34,958 nucleotides of DNA, taken from the NCBI GenBank assembly GCA_031426215.1, contig JANPKU010000157.1, forward strand, positions 1 to 34,958, in the 5' to 3' direction. The number at the start of each line of letters is the position of its first letter. Within the stretch, counting starts at the first letter, position 1. Below, one piece after another: positions 17,467-27,578 of the stretch. Below the pieces are notes generated by a model. That model was not told where the DNA came from. It made no database searches and saw only the letters and a program-made list of their open reading frames with translations. The translations under genes were made by a program, and so were the position numbers. The DNA is from Sva-07 sp031426215. GTDB taxonomy: Bacteria; Actinomycetota; Acidimicrobiia; Acidimicrobiales; Ilumatobacteraceae.

Positions 17467-18596
17467 GCCAGTGAACTCCTGGGGTTCACCGTAGTCGCCG
17501 CAGCGAGCTGCTCGATCGCCTCGCGCTGCGCGTCGGTCAGGTCGGTCGGTACGTGCACGTTGACCGTGACGATCAGGTCCCCCGTGTGCTTCGCGGTCTC
17601 GATCCCCTTGTTGCGAACTCGATGTCGGCTCCCGGTCTGCGTGCCGGGCTTCAACCGCAGCGTGACCCGTGGACCTTCCAACGTGGGGATGTCGATGTCG
17701 CCGCCGAGTGCCGCCTCCGCAACGGTGACCGGCACCGACACGGTGAGGTTGTCGCCGGCCCGGCCGAACAATGGGTGGGGCATCACCTTGAGCTCGACCA
17801 GCAGATCGCCAGCCGGGCCGCCGTTGTGGCCCGGCCCGCCACGGCCCTTGAGCCGGATGGTCTGGCCGTCCTTCACGCCGGCGGGGATCCGGGTCTTGAC
17901 CTCGCGCTGGCGCGGCTCGACCCCGCTGCCGCGACACGTCGGGCAGGGATCTTCGATTCGGCTCCCCCGTCCGCCGCAGACGCGGCACGGCGACGAGAAC
18001 GAGAACATGCCTTGGTTGTCGTCGACCGCTCCGCGTCCACCACAGGCCGAACACATCACCGGCGAGGTGCCCGGCTTGGCGCCGGACCCGTTGCACGTCG
18101 AGCACTGTGCGTCGGTGGTGAGGAACAACGTGGTCGTGATTCCGTGAACGGCATCTTTGAAGTCGACCGTCAGCTGCGCCGTGATGTCGGAACCGCGTCG
18201 CGGCCCGACACCCGACGCGCTGCCAGGACGGCCACGCCCCTGGGCACCGCGGCCGAACATCGAACCGAACAGATCGCCGAGGCCACCCGCTGCGCCCATG
18301 TCGTCGACGTTGAAGGAGAAGCCACCCGGGGCGCCCCGTCCGCCCATTCCCTGCATCGGGCCCAGGGCGCTGACTTCGTCGTACTCCTTGCGTTTGGCGT
18401 CGTCGCCGAGCACGTCGTAGGCGGCTGCGAGTTCCTTGAACTTCTCCTCGGCGACAGCGTCGCCTGGGTTCTTGTCAGGATGGAGATCGCGGGCGAGCTT
18501 GCGGTAGGCCTTGGTGATCTCCTTGGCCGTTGCGCCCTTGTCGACGCCGAGTGTGCGGTAGTAGTCCTTCTCGAACCAGTCACGTTGTGCAGCCAT
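17463..18596 (-). CDS. dnaJ: DnaJ co-chaperone
   Basis: A 377-residue type I Hsp40. The J domain (about 8-75) has the HPD motif in LARDLHPDKNPG. A Gly/Phe-rich region follows, then four CxxCxGxG zinc modules (CSTCNGSG, CSACGGRG, CRVCGGRG, CPTCRGSG; about 143-210) and the C-terminal substrate-binding domains. It delivers unfolded proteins to DnaK and stimulates its ATPase. A good ribosome site (GAGGAGGTG) precedes the ATG. It lies between grpE and hspR, and a palindromic repeat sits in the 59-nt gap before it. Confidence 0.96.
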   Translation of the reverse strand: MAAQRDWFEKDYYRTLGVDKGATAKEITKAYRKLARDLHPDKNPGDAVAEEKFKELAAAYDVLGDDAKRKEYDEVSALGPMQGMGGRGAPGGFSFNVDDMGAAGGLGDLFGSMFGRGAQGRGRPGSASGVGPRRGSDITAQLTVDFKDAVHGITTTLFLTTDAQCSTCNGSGAKPGTSPVMCSACGGRGAVDDNQGMFSFSSPCRVCGGRGSRIEDPCPTCRGSGVEPRQREVKTRIPAGVKDGQTIRLKGRGGPGHNGGPAGDLLVELKVMPHPLFGRAGDNLTVSVPVTVAEAALGGDIDIPTLEGPRVTLRLKPGTQTGSRHRVRNKGIETAKHTGDLIVTVNVHVPTDLTDAQREAIEQLAAATTVNPRSSLA

Positions 18597-18622
18597 CAGC
18601 GTTCACCTCCTCGATCGTCGAC

Positions 18623-18653
18623 ATCTCGTTTGGGGTCAGACCCCAATCGAGAT
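18623..18653. repeat. GGGGTCAGACCCC palindromic element, copy 1 (grpE-dnaJ gap)
   Basis: The core GGGGTCAGACCCC (18632-18644) is flanked by TT/AA and by ATCTCG/CGAGAT arms, making a nearly perfect 31-nt hairpin 3 nt after the grpE stop. The same core occurs at 28844-28856 with different but again self-complementary flanks. As RNA it could stabilise or punctuate the polycistronic message. Confidence 0.7.
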
Positions 18654-18655
18654 CT

Positions 18656-19246
18656 TCAGTCTTTCGTCTTGACCATGGCCGGGCGCAGGACCTTGCCCTT
18701 CCAGGTGTAGCCGCTGCGCAACACTTCGGACACGATCGGTTCTGCGCCCTCGCCCGGCTCGTGGGCCACTGCCTCGGCGACCTCGGGGTCGAACGGTTGG
18801 TCGGCGAGGTCGAGCGTCTCGAGCCCGTGCTTCTTCAACTCGATCAGCATCTGATTGAGCAGCGGGCCGACCTCGTCGGGGTGACGGATGAATGCCGCCT
18901 CAGCGGCGTCGAGCACAGGCAACAATGCCTCGGCCAGCCGGCCGGCCGCACGGTCGGCCTCGGCCAACGACTGCACCGCGACTCGCTTGCGGTAGTTGTC
19001 GAAGTCGGCCTGGATGCGCTGTGCCATGCCCTTGAACTCCTCGCGCTCGGCGAGCAGAGCCGGCACGTCGACGTCGGTGTAGTCGATCTCGCTGATGATC
19101 GCATCGAAGTCGTCGACGTCACTGGGACCGGCAGGACCCCCATCGTCTCCGACCGGCTCACCCGTCGGTGCAGTGGCACCATCGGGGATGTCGGTCGGAG
19201 CGACGTGCTCCTGCTTCTCGGGCGGGTCGACCATGTCGCCGTCCAT
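18656..19246 (-). CDS. grpE: GrpE nucleotide exchange factor
   Basis: A 196-residue protein. An acidic, disordered N-terminus (about 1-55) is followed by the long GrpE helix (EREEFKGMAQRIQADFDNYR, about 66-85, leading into KRVA) and a C-terminal beta domain ending VLRSGYTWKGKVLRPAMVKT. It releases ADP from DnaK. It starts 7 nt after the dnaK stop; ATG 19234 is an alternative start. Confidence 0.95.
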   Translation of the reverse strand: MDGDMVDPPEKQEHVAPTDIPDGATAPTGEPVGDDGGPAGPSDVDDFDAIISEIDYTDVDVPALLAEREEFKGMAQRIQADFDNYRKRVAVQSLAEADRAAGRLAEALLPVLDAAEAAFIRHPDEVGPLLNQMLIELKKHGLETLDLADQPFDPEVAEAVAHEPGEGAEPIVSEVLRSGYTWKGKVLRPAMVKTKD

Positions 19247-19253
19247 CGCCGGC

Positions 19254-21116
<1,863 letters not shown>

Positions 21117-21179
21117 GGTGTTGCTCCTCTTTCAGGGGGACTCGGGGTGTAGTCAGGGGGTACTACGGACCGGGAACCC

Positions 21180-21208
21180 ACGATAGGGACGGTTCAACTC
21201 ATTCGCAA
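21180..21208 (-). promoter_or_regulatory. Housekeeping-type promoter of the dnaK operon
   Basis: On the minus strand, TTGCGA (21203-21208) and TATCGT (21180-21185) are separated by exactly 17 nt. This predicts a start near 21173 and a 5' leader of about 57 nt, unlike the many leaderless genes here. Confidence 0.65.
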
Positions 21209-21224
21209 CCATCGAGTGAGGAAA

Positions 21225-21245
21225 CTTGAGTCTTTACGACTCAAC
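21225..21245. promoter_or_regulatory. HAIR operator (HspR binding site)
   Basis: CTTGAGT, 7 nt, ACTCAAC matches the HAIR consensus CTTGAGT-N7-ACTCAAG at 13 of 14 positions. It lies about 15 nt upstream of the dnaK -35 box. The hspR gene closes the operon it would control. Confidence 0.85.
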
Positions 21246-21335
21246 TTCGCTCTCCGTCCCCGTTCTGGTGAGTTTCACCGCACCCCGTCCACGCCGAGAC
21301 TCACCGGAACTGCGCGGCGGCGGCCAGGGGCGTGC

Positions 21336-21761
21336 TCAGCTCGGGGCGAGGAATTCGGGGCCGAACGAGTGCGGGAGGAGTTCCGCGACCGTGGTCGACA
21401 ACGAGGCGCCCGACGCTGCGACCGAATGCACCACGACGTCGGGGCCGGCGAACTCGCGGATCCGCTGGCGACATCCACCGCACGGCGTTCCGGGCCGCTC
21501 GCCGTCGGTGACCACCACGATCTCGGCAATCGAATGCTCTCCGGAGGCCACCATCGCCGAGATCGCGCCCGCCTCGGCACACGATCCGAGCGGATACGCG
21601 GCGTTCTCGACGTTGCATCCGACGATCACGGCGCCGGACGACGTGCGGATCGCCGCCCCCACCCGGTAGTTCGAGTAGGGGCAGTAGGCGCGTAGGTGGA
21701 TCGTCTGTGCTGCAAGCAACAGGTCGGGGTCGGGCTCAGGGGCGCTCATCACGCCCATCAT
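21336..21761 (-). CDS. cdd: Cytidine deaminase
   Basis: About 141 residues from ATG 21761, or 137 from ATG 21749. It is a small homotetramer-type deaminase that converts cytidine or deoxycytidine to uridine forms for pyrimidine salvage. YCPYSNYRVGAA is the substrate loop. GCNVENAAYP and GSCAEAGAI contain the zinc Cys and catalytic Glu. PCGGCRQ contains the other two zinc cysteines. All key residues are present. It begins 14 nt or more after the galE stop and is the last gene of the Nudix-galE-cdd unit. Confidence 0.93.
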   Translation of the reverse strand: MMGVMSAPEPDPDLLLAAQTIHLRAYCPYSNYRVGAAIRTSSGAVIVGCNVENAAYPLGSCAEAGAISAMVASGEHSIAEIVVVTDGERPGTPCGGCRQRIREFAGPDVVVHSVAASGASLSTTVAELLPHSFGPEFLAPS

Positions 21762-21775
21762 GCTCTGCGAAATGG

Positions 21776-22801
21776 TCAGACCGCGAAGCCGTCGGGATGG
21801 GTTCGCTGCCAGTTCCAGTGATCTGCGCACATGTTGTCGATGGTGTGCTCGGCGCGCCAACCGAGGTCGCGCTGCGCTCTGGAGACATCGGCGTACGACA
21901 CCGGCTGATCTCCAGCTCGGCGACCGACGACGCGGCGCGGGATCGGATGTCCGACGGCGCGTTCGACCGCCGCGATCATCTCGAACACCGACGTGCCATG
22001 TCCGGTACCGAGATTCCAGGTGTGCACCCCGGGCGTCTCGGCGAGGCGACGCAGCGCAGCGACGTGCCCGCGGGCGAGATCGACGACGTGGATGTAGTCG
22101 CGGATGCACGTGCCGTCGGGTGTGTCGTAGTCGTCGCCGAACACCGACAACTCCGCCAGCTTGCCGACGGCGACCTGCATCACGAACGGCATCAGGTTGT
22201 TGGGGATCCCGGCCGGGTCCTCGCCGATGCGGCCGCTCTCGTGGGCGCCGACGGGATTGAAGTAGCGCAGCAGCGCCACCGCCATGTGGGGATCGGCGGC
22301 GCCGGCCGAGGTGAGGATCCGCTCGATCATCGCCTTGGTCTCGCCGTACGGGTTGGTCGGCCCGGTCATCGCGTCTTCCTGCAGTGGCACCGCAGCAGCC
22401 GGGCTGTACACCGTGGCCGACGACGAGAACACCAGTCGCTTGACGCCGTGCTCGGCCATGGTCTCGGTCAGCGTCAGGGTGGTGCCGAGGTTGACGCGGA
22501 AGTAGCGCAGTGGTTCGGCCACCGACTCGCCGACGGCCTTGAGCCCGGCGAAGTGGATGACGCCATCGATCGGTCGTGCAGCGAACACCTTGTCGAGTTC
22601 GGCCGCGTTGCCGACGTCGATCCGGTGGAATTCGATCGAGCCATCAGCGATCGCAGCCGCCTCGGTGACCGCCTGTTCGGAACCGTTCGAGAGGTCGTCG
22701 ACCACGACGACGTCGTAGCCGGCCTCGAGCAATGCGACACAGGTGTGACTGCCGATGTAGCCGGCGCCGCCGGTGACCAGGATCGTCTCCATGAGCGTCA
22801 T
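21776..22801 (-). CDS. galE: UDP-glucose 4-epimerase
   Basis: A 341-residue extended short-chain dehydrogenase. The NAD-binding TGGAGYIGSH is near the N-terminus. The catalytic SSSATVY and YGETK are at about 125-152. YFNPVGAHESG and DYIHVVDLARGH are typical of GalE. It interconverts UDP-glucose and UDP-galactose for envelope polysaccharide or galactose use. ATG 22801 has GGAG about 10 nt upstream; ATG 22792 is an alternative. The start is 25 nt after the Nudix stop. Confidence 0.95.
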   Translation of the reverse strand: MTLMETILVTGGAGYIGSHTCVALLEAGYDVVVVDDLSNGSEQAVTEAAAIADGSIEFHRIDVGNAAELDKVFAARPIDGVIHFAGLKAVGESVAEPLRYFRVNLGTTLTLTETMAEHGVKRLVFSSSATVYSPAAAVPLQEDAMTGPTNPYGETKAMIERILTSAGAADPHMAVALLRYFNPVGAHESGRIGEDPAGIPNNLMPFVMQVAVGKLAELSVFGDDYDTPDGTCIRDYIHVVDLARGHVAALRRLAETPGVHTWNLGTGHGTSVFEMIAAVERAVGHPIPRRVVGRRAGDQPVSYADVSRAQRDLGWRAEHTIDNMCADHWNWQRTHPDGFAV

Positions 22802-22826
22802 TCGACCACAACTCCGCCGCTGAGTC

Positions 22827-23378
22827 TCACCTGTCGGCTGAGCGGTCGGCGAGGCGGTCGGCGAGGCGGTACAGCAGACCGGTCAGCGACATGCCGTCAC
22901 GGATCCTGCCCGCGTGGATCTCGGTGCGGACCGTCTCCCACGGCATCCATTCGACGCGTTCGGCTTCGTCGGGGTCGGTCGGTTCGCCGACGTACGTGGC
23001 CGAGGTTGCGAGGAACAGGTTGAAGGTGGTGTCACCGGTGCCGTTGTGCGCGAAGTATCTCGTCAGCGGCGTGAGTGCACCGGGTCGCCAGCCCGTCTCC
23101 TCCAGCGTCTCCCTCGCGCCGGCTTCCAGCGCGGTCTCCCCGATGTCGACGCGTCCGGCCGGAAGCTCCCAGCCCCAGGTGTCGGTGATGAAGCGGTGCC
23201 GCCACAGCAGCAAGGCGCCGCGGTCGGGATCGTCGACCACCACGCCGGCGGCCTCTGCCGGCATGCGCAGAACGTGATGCTCGAACCGGGCGCCGCTCGG
23301 CAGTTCGACGTCGACGAGCGCGAGACGCATCCACTCGCTGTCGTAGATCGTCCGCTCGCCGTGCACCGTCCACTCCAT
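22827..23378 (-). CDS. Nudix hydrolase (ADP-ribose pyrophosphatase-like)
   Basis: A 183-residue protein with an intact Nudix box, G-x5-E-x7-REtLEEtGW (GRVDIGE... about 95-117), which binds metal and hydrolyses a nucleoside diphosphate linked to another group. The fold and the LPAGR segment resemble ADP-ribose or nucleoside diphosphate sugar pyrophosphatases. The exact substrate cannot be read from sequence, though galE next door makes an NDP-sugar plausible. ATG 23378 is chosen because a leaderless -10 element precedes it by 7 nt. The C-terminus carries a repeated LADR unit from a 12-nt duplication. Confidence 0.9.
   Translation of the reverse strand: MEWTVHGERTIYDSEWMRLALVDVELPSGARFEHHVLRMPAEAAGVVVDDPDRGALLLWRHRFITDTWGWELPAGRVDIGETALEAGARETLEETGWRPGALTPLTRYFAHNGTGDTTFNLFLATSATYVGEPTDPDEAERVEWMPWETVRTEIHAGRIRDGMSLTGLLYRLADRLADRSADR
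22842..22870 (-). repeat. 12-nt tandem duplication at the Nudix C-terminus
   Basis: GCGGTCGGCGAG occurs twice in succession (22842-22853, 22854-22865), followed by a partial third unit. It encodes the repeated LADR near the protein end and is in frame. Confidence 0.7.
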
Positions 23379-23385
23379 CAGACGC

Positions 23386-23391
23386 ACCCTA
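23386..23391 (-). promoter_or_regulatory. -10 element of a leaderless promoter (Nudix-galE-cdd)
   Basis: On the minus strand, TAGGGT lies 7 nt before the ATG at 23378. It could also be read as a weak ribosome site (AGGGTG). Confidence 0.45.
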
Positions 23392-23494
23392 AGTAGTCGC
23401 GCTGGTAGGTGGCGAATGAGGCTGACGGGCATTTCAGGGACAGCTCGGGACAGTCACGGACTTGCTGCTACCGAGAGCCCATGTTGAAGGAGCC

Positions 23495-25501
23495 ATGATC
23501 ATCGACGCGACGAACCCCGATGTGCTCGATGCAGGTCGTCGCCCATCGGACGGGACGTCTCGGCTCGGTCGGTCGAATCGGGCTGCGACCATTGCGATCG
23601 CACTCATCCTGGCACTCTTCACTGGCTTGACGTTCGGCATCCTGCGGCTTGCCACCGACGCAGTGACTCGCCAAGTGCATGATCGTGTCCAGACCAACGC
23701 TGCCGTCGGGGTCACCTACGTCGAGGAAGCGATCGGCGGCATCGTCGATCTCGCCCGTGCGTTCTCCGTCGACCCTGAACTGCTGGACGCAGTCGGTGAC
23801 GGCACTCCAACCGACGTCGATGCTGCCCGCGTCGAGACGATCTTCGGACCGGCGGCCCGACGGAGTCCGGGAATCTCGCTGATGGCGGTGATCACGCTTC
23901 GAGGGGATTCGGCGGCGATCTCACCGCGCTCGCCCGAGTTGTTGGGCGTCGACTTCAGCTACCGCGATTGGTTCAGGGGGGTGCAGGCGACCGACGCGGT
24001 CTACGTCTCGGAGGCCTATGTCTCCAGGTTTGCTGGCAATCCGAGAGTTGTCGGAATCGCCGCACCGATCAGGTCCAGCGCCGGCACCACGATCGCGTAC
24101 GTGCTGATCACCTACGAGGTCGGTGAAATCGATGCGTTCATCGACCGGTTCGCGAATCGAGGCGTGTCGTTCACCGTCACCGATCAGCGAGGAGTGGTGG
24201 TGGGTGCGCCGGGCCCTACAACCGGGGAGCTCGTGTCGCTGCGCGGTGATCCCGGCGTCGACGCTGCGCTGGCAGGGAACGAGTTGCAGGAAGATCGTGT
24301 CGTCGGCGACGAACAGGTTGTGACCGCTCACGCACCGATACCAGACCTCGGTTGGACTGTGAGCGCCGATGTCAGCGCGTCGACCGCCTACGCGGCTGTG
24401 AGGAACCTACGCACGACCGTTCTGGCCCTCGCCGGTGTCACCATGCTCGGCCTGGGCGGCGCCGTGGCGGCAATCGGTCGCAGCGGCCGAGGGCGCCGTC
24501 GGGCAGAGGCCCGCGCGCTCGACGCGGCCCGGGAGATCGCTGCCGATCGAACTCGGCTGCGGGTCAGCCTGGCCGAGACACAGGCTGCTGAGGCGCAGTA
24601 CCGGACATTGACCGATCACCTTCCCGACACCGCGGTAATGGTCTGGGATGCCGAGCTCCGTCTCGAGACCGTGACCGGCCCCGGTGCGAAGACGTGGCGG
24701 TACACCGAGCGAGGCGTCATGCCTGGGCGTTTGTTGGAAGAGATCGTCGACGAAGAGGAGTCGGCGAAGCTGCGCCCGTTCTACGAGTCCGGACTGGTGA
24801 CGCCCGGAACGCTCGAGTACTTCTCCGTAGCGACCGGGCTGACCTTCCAGTTCGACGTCGCACCGATGCCGAACACCGAGGGCGAACCCGAACGGGTGCT
24901 GGTGATGGTCCGCGACATCACCGAGCGCAAGCAACTCGATCTCCAGCTGCAACACCTCGCCGATCACGACGCCCTCACCGGCCTCCTCAACCGCCGCGGG
25001 TTCGAAGCCGAGCTCGACCGGCACGTCGACAACGTCGCCCGCCACGGGGCCAGTGGGGCACTGTTACTCCTCGATCTCGATCACTTCAAACAGATCAACG
25101 ACATCCTCGGCCACAGCGTCGGCGACGAGGTCATCTCCTCCGCTGCGAGCGCTCTCCGGGGCCGACTGCGCGCATCGGACGTGATCGGCCGACTCGGCGG
25201 CGACGAGTTCGCCGTGATCCTGCATCGGGTGGACCGCGCCCAGGCCGAGACCGTTGCCCATTCCCTGCTCGACGCAGTGCGCAACGAGGTGGCCATAGTC
25301 ACCGACAACGAGGTGTGCCAGCCGACGGTGAGCATCGGCATCGCGGTCTTCGACCCTGCCGGCGTCACCGCGAAGCAGACGATCATCAACGCCGACCTGG
25401 CGATGTATCGAGCCAAGGCCGCCGGTCGCGACGGATTCGCGACACATGCCGAACTCGACGCGGTTCCTTCGGTGCGAACCCATGCGGTTGGTGCGCGATG
25501 A
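23495..25501 (+). CDS. Membrane-bound diguanylate cyclase (Cache-like sensor, PAS, GGDEF)
   Basis: About 668 residues. One membrane helix (about 32-52), a large extracytoplasmic sensor resembling dCache/CHASE (about 55-300; DFSYRDWFRG is typical) and a second helix (about 308-328). A short coiled linker leads to a PAS-like domain (about 369-480, ending RDITERKQL) and a GGDEF domain (about 489-650). The active-site GGDEF is at 568-572 and the RxxD product-inhibition site at 559-562, five residues before it, so the enzyme should make cyclic di-GMP with feedback control. There is no EAL domain. ATG 23495 follows AAGGAG closely; TTG 23462 is possible. It is a single gene, convergent with the permease. 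Confidence 0.93.
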   Translation: MIIDATNPDVLDAGRRPSDGTSRLGRSNRAATIAIALILALFTGLTFGILRLATDAVTRQVHDRVQTNAAVGVTYVEEAIGGIVDLARAFSVDPELLDAVGDGTPTDVDAARVETIFGPAARRSPGISLMAVITLRGDSAAISPRSPELLGVDFSYRDWFRGVQATDAVYVSEAYVSRFAGNPRVVGIAAPIRSSAGTTIAYVLITYEVGEIDAFIDRFANRGVSFTVTDQRGVVVGAPGPTTGELVSLRGDPGVDAALAGNELQEDRVVGDEQVVTAHAPIPDLGWTVSADVSASTAYAAVRNLRTTVLALAGVTMLGLGGAVAAIGRSGRGRRRAEARALDAAREIAADRTRLRVSLAETQAAEAQYRTLTDHLPDTAVMVWDAELRLETVTGPGAKTWRYTERGVMPGRLLEEIVDEEESAKLRPFYESGLVTPGTLEYFSVATGLTFQFDVAPMPNTEGEPERVLVMVRDITERKQLDLQLQHLADHDALTGLLNRRGFEAELDRHVDNVARHGASGALLLLDLDHFKQINDILGHSVGDEVISSAASALRGRLRASDVIGRLGGDEFAVILHRVDRAQAETVAHSLLDAVRNEVAIVTDNEVCQPTVSIGIAVFDPAGVTAKQTIINADLAMYRAKAAGRDGFATHAELDAVPSVRTHAVGAR

Positions 25502-25598
25502 GTGCAAGGGACGACAGGCGTCAGCGTCGGTGACGTCCGGCCCTGTTCGAGTCCTCAGGCCAGAAGCGCTCGCCACCCGGCCACCGCACCGTGGTCGG

Positions 25599-27395
25599 TC
25601 AGATGCCGAGGACGAGCGGGACGACGATCGGCGTGACGATCAGCGTGGCCAGGGTGAGGGGCGCGCCGACGATCGTGAAGTCGCGGAACTTGTACCCGCC
25701 CAGGCCGTACACCATCAGGTTGGTCTGGTAACCGACCGGTGACAGGAAAGAACACGACGCCCCGATCAGCACGACGATCGCGAACGAGCGAGGGTCGAGG
25801 CCGCCCTCGACGGCGGTCGCCATCGCCACGGGCAACATCAGCGCGGCTGCAGCGTTGTTCGACAACAGTTCGGTGAGGAGCATGGTGGCCACCAGCACGG
25901 CTACGAGTCGACCGACGTCACCGAACGGGTCGCCGAGGTTGCCGAGCACCGTCGCCATCTCACCTGCGAGCCCGCTGACCGACACTGCGGTGCCGAGGCT
26001 GATCGACATGGCGATCGTGAGCACGACATTGAGGTTCACGGCCCGCCGCGCCTCGGTGACGCTGATCACCCTGGCGGCCACCAGCACCAACGCGGCAAGC
26101 AGCGACGCTTCCATGAGGTCGAGCACGTTCGTGACGGACGCCACGATCATCGCGAGAATGGCAGCAATGACTGCACCAGCGCGCTGGCGGCGCACGGGCG
26201 GCGCAGCGTCGAGCGATGCGATCACACTGAAGTCGCCGTGGCCGCGCCATTGGCGCTCGAACTCGGGGGTGGCCAGCACGAGCAACACGTCTCCGGGCCG
26301 CAGCACGACTTCGCCGAGCTTGCCCGGCAGATCGTCGTCGTGGCGGCGGATCGCGAGCACCGCAGCGTCGTAGCGGGCGCGGAAACCGGCGGCGCGCAGG
26401 GTGCCTCCGGCCAGTTCCGACCGCTCGGACACGACCGCCTCGAACAGTCCGGCGTCGGGCCGGTCGCGTGCACCGACGAGATGAGCGTCCTCCGCGCTGG
26501 TGAGCCCTCGGATCTCGAGCAGGTCGACGATGTCGACGACGTCGCCGGCGAAGTAGCAGATGTCACCGGCGCCGAGCACGGTGCCGGGTCGGGCGGGCAC
26601 CACGGTTCCTGCTCGTTCCACTCCTGCGAGGAACACGCCGTGAAGGTGGCGCAAACCGGCGGCATCGATGGTGCACCCGGCGAGCGGACCGTCTACGTCG
26701 ACGCGCATGGCGATCGTGTACGGCTGCATGCTCGAGTCGGTGTCGGGTCCTGCACCCGAACGGTGACGCAGCAGGCGCGGCGCCGTGAGCACGAGGAGGG
26801 AGATCCCGACCGCTGCGACCGGGAGGCCGACCCCGGTGATCTCGAAGATGCCGAGTGGATCACCGCCCTCGGCCACGAGCAGATCGGAGACCACCAGGTT
26901 CGTCGACGTGCCGATCACGGTGATCACGCCACCGAGCACGGCGGCGTACGACAGCGGGATGAGGTACGGCGATGCGGACACACCCGAGCGGCGACACCAG
27001 GTGACGACGCGCGGTGCCGCCAGTGCCACCAGTGGCGTGTTGGGCAACACCGCCGACAATGCACCGGTGGCGACCGCGAGTCGGCCGAGCCGAGCCCGGC
27101 TCCCGTCGGCCGCCGTGGCCGCCGAGCGTTCCGGCGATCCATCGAGTACCCGGTCGATGAGTGGCGACAGCGCACCGGTGACGGTTGCTGCGCCCGCCAG
27201 GACGTAGAGGGCGGCGATCGTGATGGGCGCCGACGACGACAGGCCCGACAGTGCTTCGCCCTGGTCGACGACGTCGGCGAGCAGGAGCACCCCGACTGCT
27301 GCTCCCATCGCTGCGGCAGTCGGAAGTCGTTCGAAGGCGAGCACAGCGAACGTGGCGATCAACACCACCAGGGTGATCCAGGCGTCGGTCGTCAT
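25599..27395 (-). CDS. SLC13/DASS-type permease with two TrkA-C domains
   Basis: A 598-residue multi-spanning transporter. Two blocks of membrane helices (about 5-205 and 410-598) flank two soluble RCK_C/TrkA-C domains (about 220-290 and 305-390). VLPNTPLVAL and VITVIGTSTNLVVSDLL in the first block and LLSNNAAAALMLPVA with SPVGYQTNLMVYGLGGY in the second match the paired Asn-Thr hairpins of SLC13 (CitT/DASS) carriers. The substrate is an anion such as sulfate or a dicarboxylate and cannot be settled here. The start has GGAG close upstream. It is divergent from the alpha/beta hydrolase and convergent with the cyclase. Confidence 0.9.
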   Translation of the reverse strand: MTTDAWITLVVLIATFAVLAFERLPTAAAMGAAVGVLLLADVVDQGEALSGLSSSAPITIAALYVLAGAATVTGALSPLIDRVLDGSPERSAATAADGSRARLGRLAVATGALSAVLPNTPLVALAAPRVVTWCRRSGVSASPYLIPLSYAAVLGGVITVIGTSTNLVVSDLLVAEGGDPLGIFEITGVGLPVAAVGISLLVLTAPRLLRHRSGAGPDTDSSMQPYTIAMRVDVDGPLAGCTIDAAGLRHLHGVFLAGVERAGTVVPARPGTVLGAGDICYFAGDVVDIVDLLEIRGLTSAEDAHLVGARDRPDAGLFEAVVSERSELAGGTLRAAGFRARYDAAVLAIRRHDDDLPGKLGEVVLRPGDVLLVLATPEFERQWRGHGDFSVIASLDAAPPVRRQRAGAVIAAILAMIVASVTNVLDLMEASLLAALVLVAARVISVTEARRAVNLNVVLTIAMSISLGTAVSVSGLAGEMATVLGNLGDPFGDVGRLVAVLVATMLLTELLSNNAAAALMLPVAMATAVEGGLDPRSFAIVVLIGASCSFLSPVGYQTNLMVYGLGGYKFRDFTIVGAPLTLATLIVTPIVVPLVLGI

Positions 27396-27566
27396 GTCTC
27401 CGACACCCCAGTCGATTCGGCCTCCTGCTTGTCATGTGCTGGGTACCGGTCGAAGCCGTGGTCGGCGAGCAGGCTGGGCACGACGGCAGACTACGCAGTG
27501 GGCGAAGGTCGGCGGGGTGTCGGCGCGGGCACTCCCGTGCCAGCGCCGGGTCACCCCGACGTGAAC

Positions 27567-27572
27567 TACCGT
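27567..27572 (+). promoter_or_regulatory. -10 element of a leaderless promoter (alpha/beta hydrolase)
   Basis: TACCGT lies 6 nt before the GTG at 27579, which favours that start over the GTG at 27561, which lies upstream of the box. Confidence 0.45.
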
Positions 27573-27578
27573 CACGAC

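Noticed and set aside
17467..18105. Upstream extension of the hspR frame inside dnaJ
   Set aside because: It lies wholly within dnaJ in another frame. The ATG at 17466 overlapping the dnaJ stop is the natural start.
25502..25598. Weak inverted repeats between the diguanylate cyclase and the permease
   Set aside because: The arms are short (4-5 bp) and not convincing as a terminator in GC-rich DNA.
26238..27578. Open frame running upstream of the alpha/beta hydrolase through the antisense of the permease gene
   Set aside because: The hydrolase homology begins near 27579. The upstream part is antisense to a well-supported transporter and has no domain pattern.
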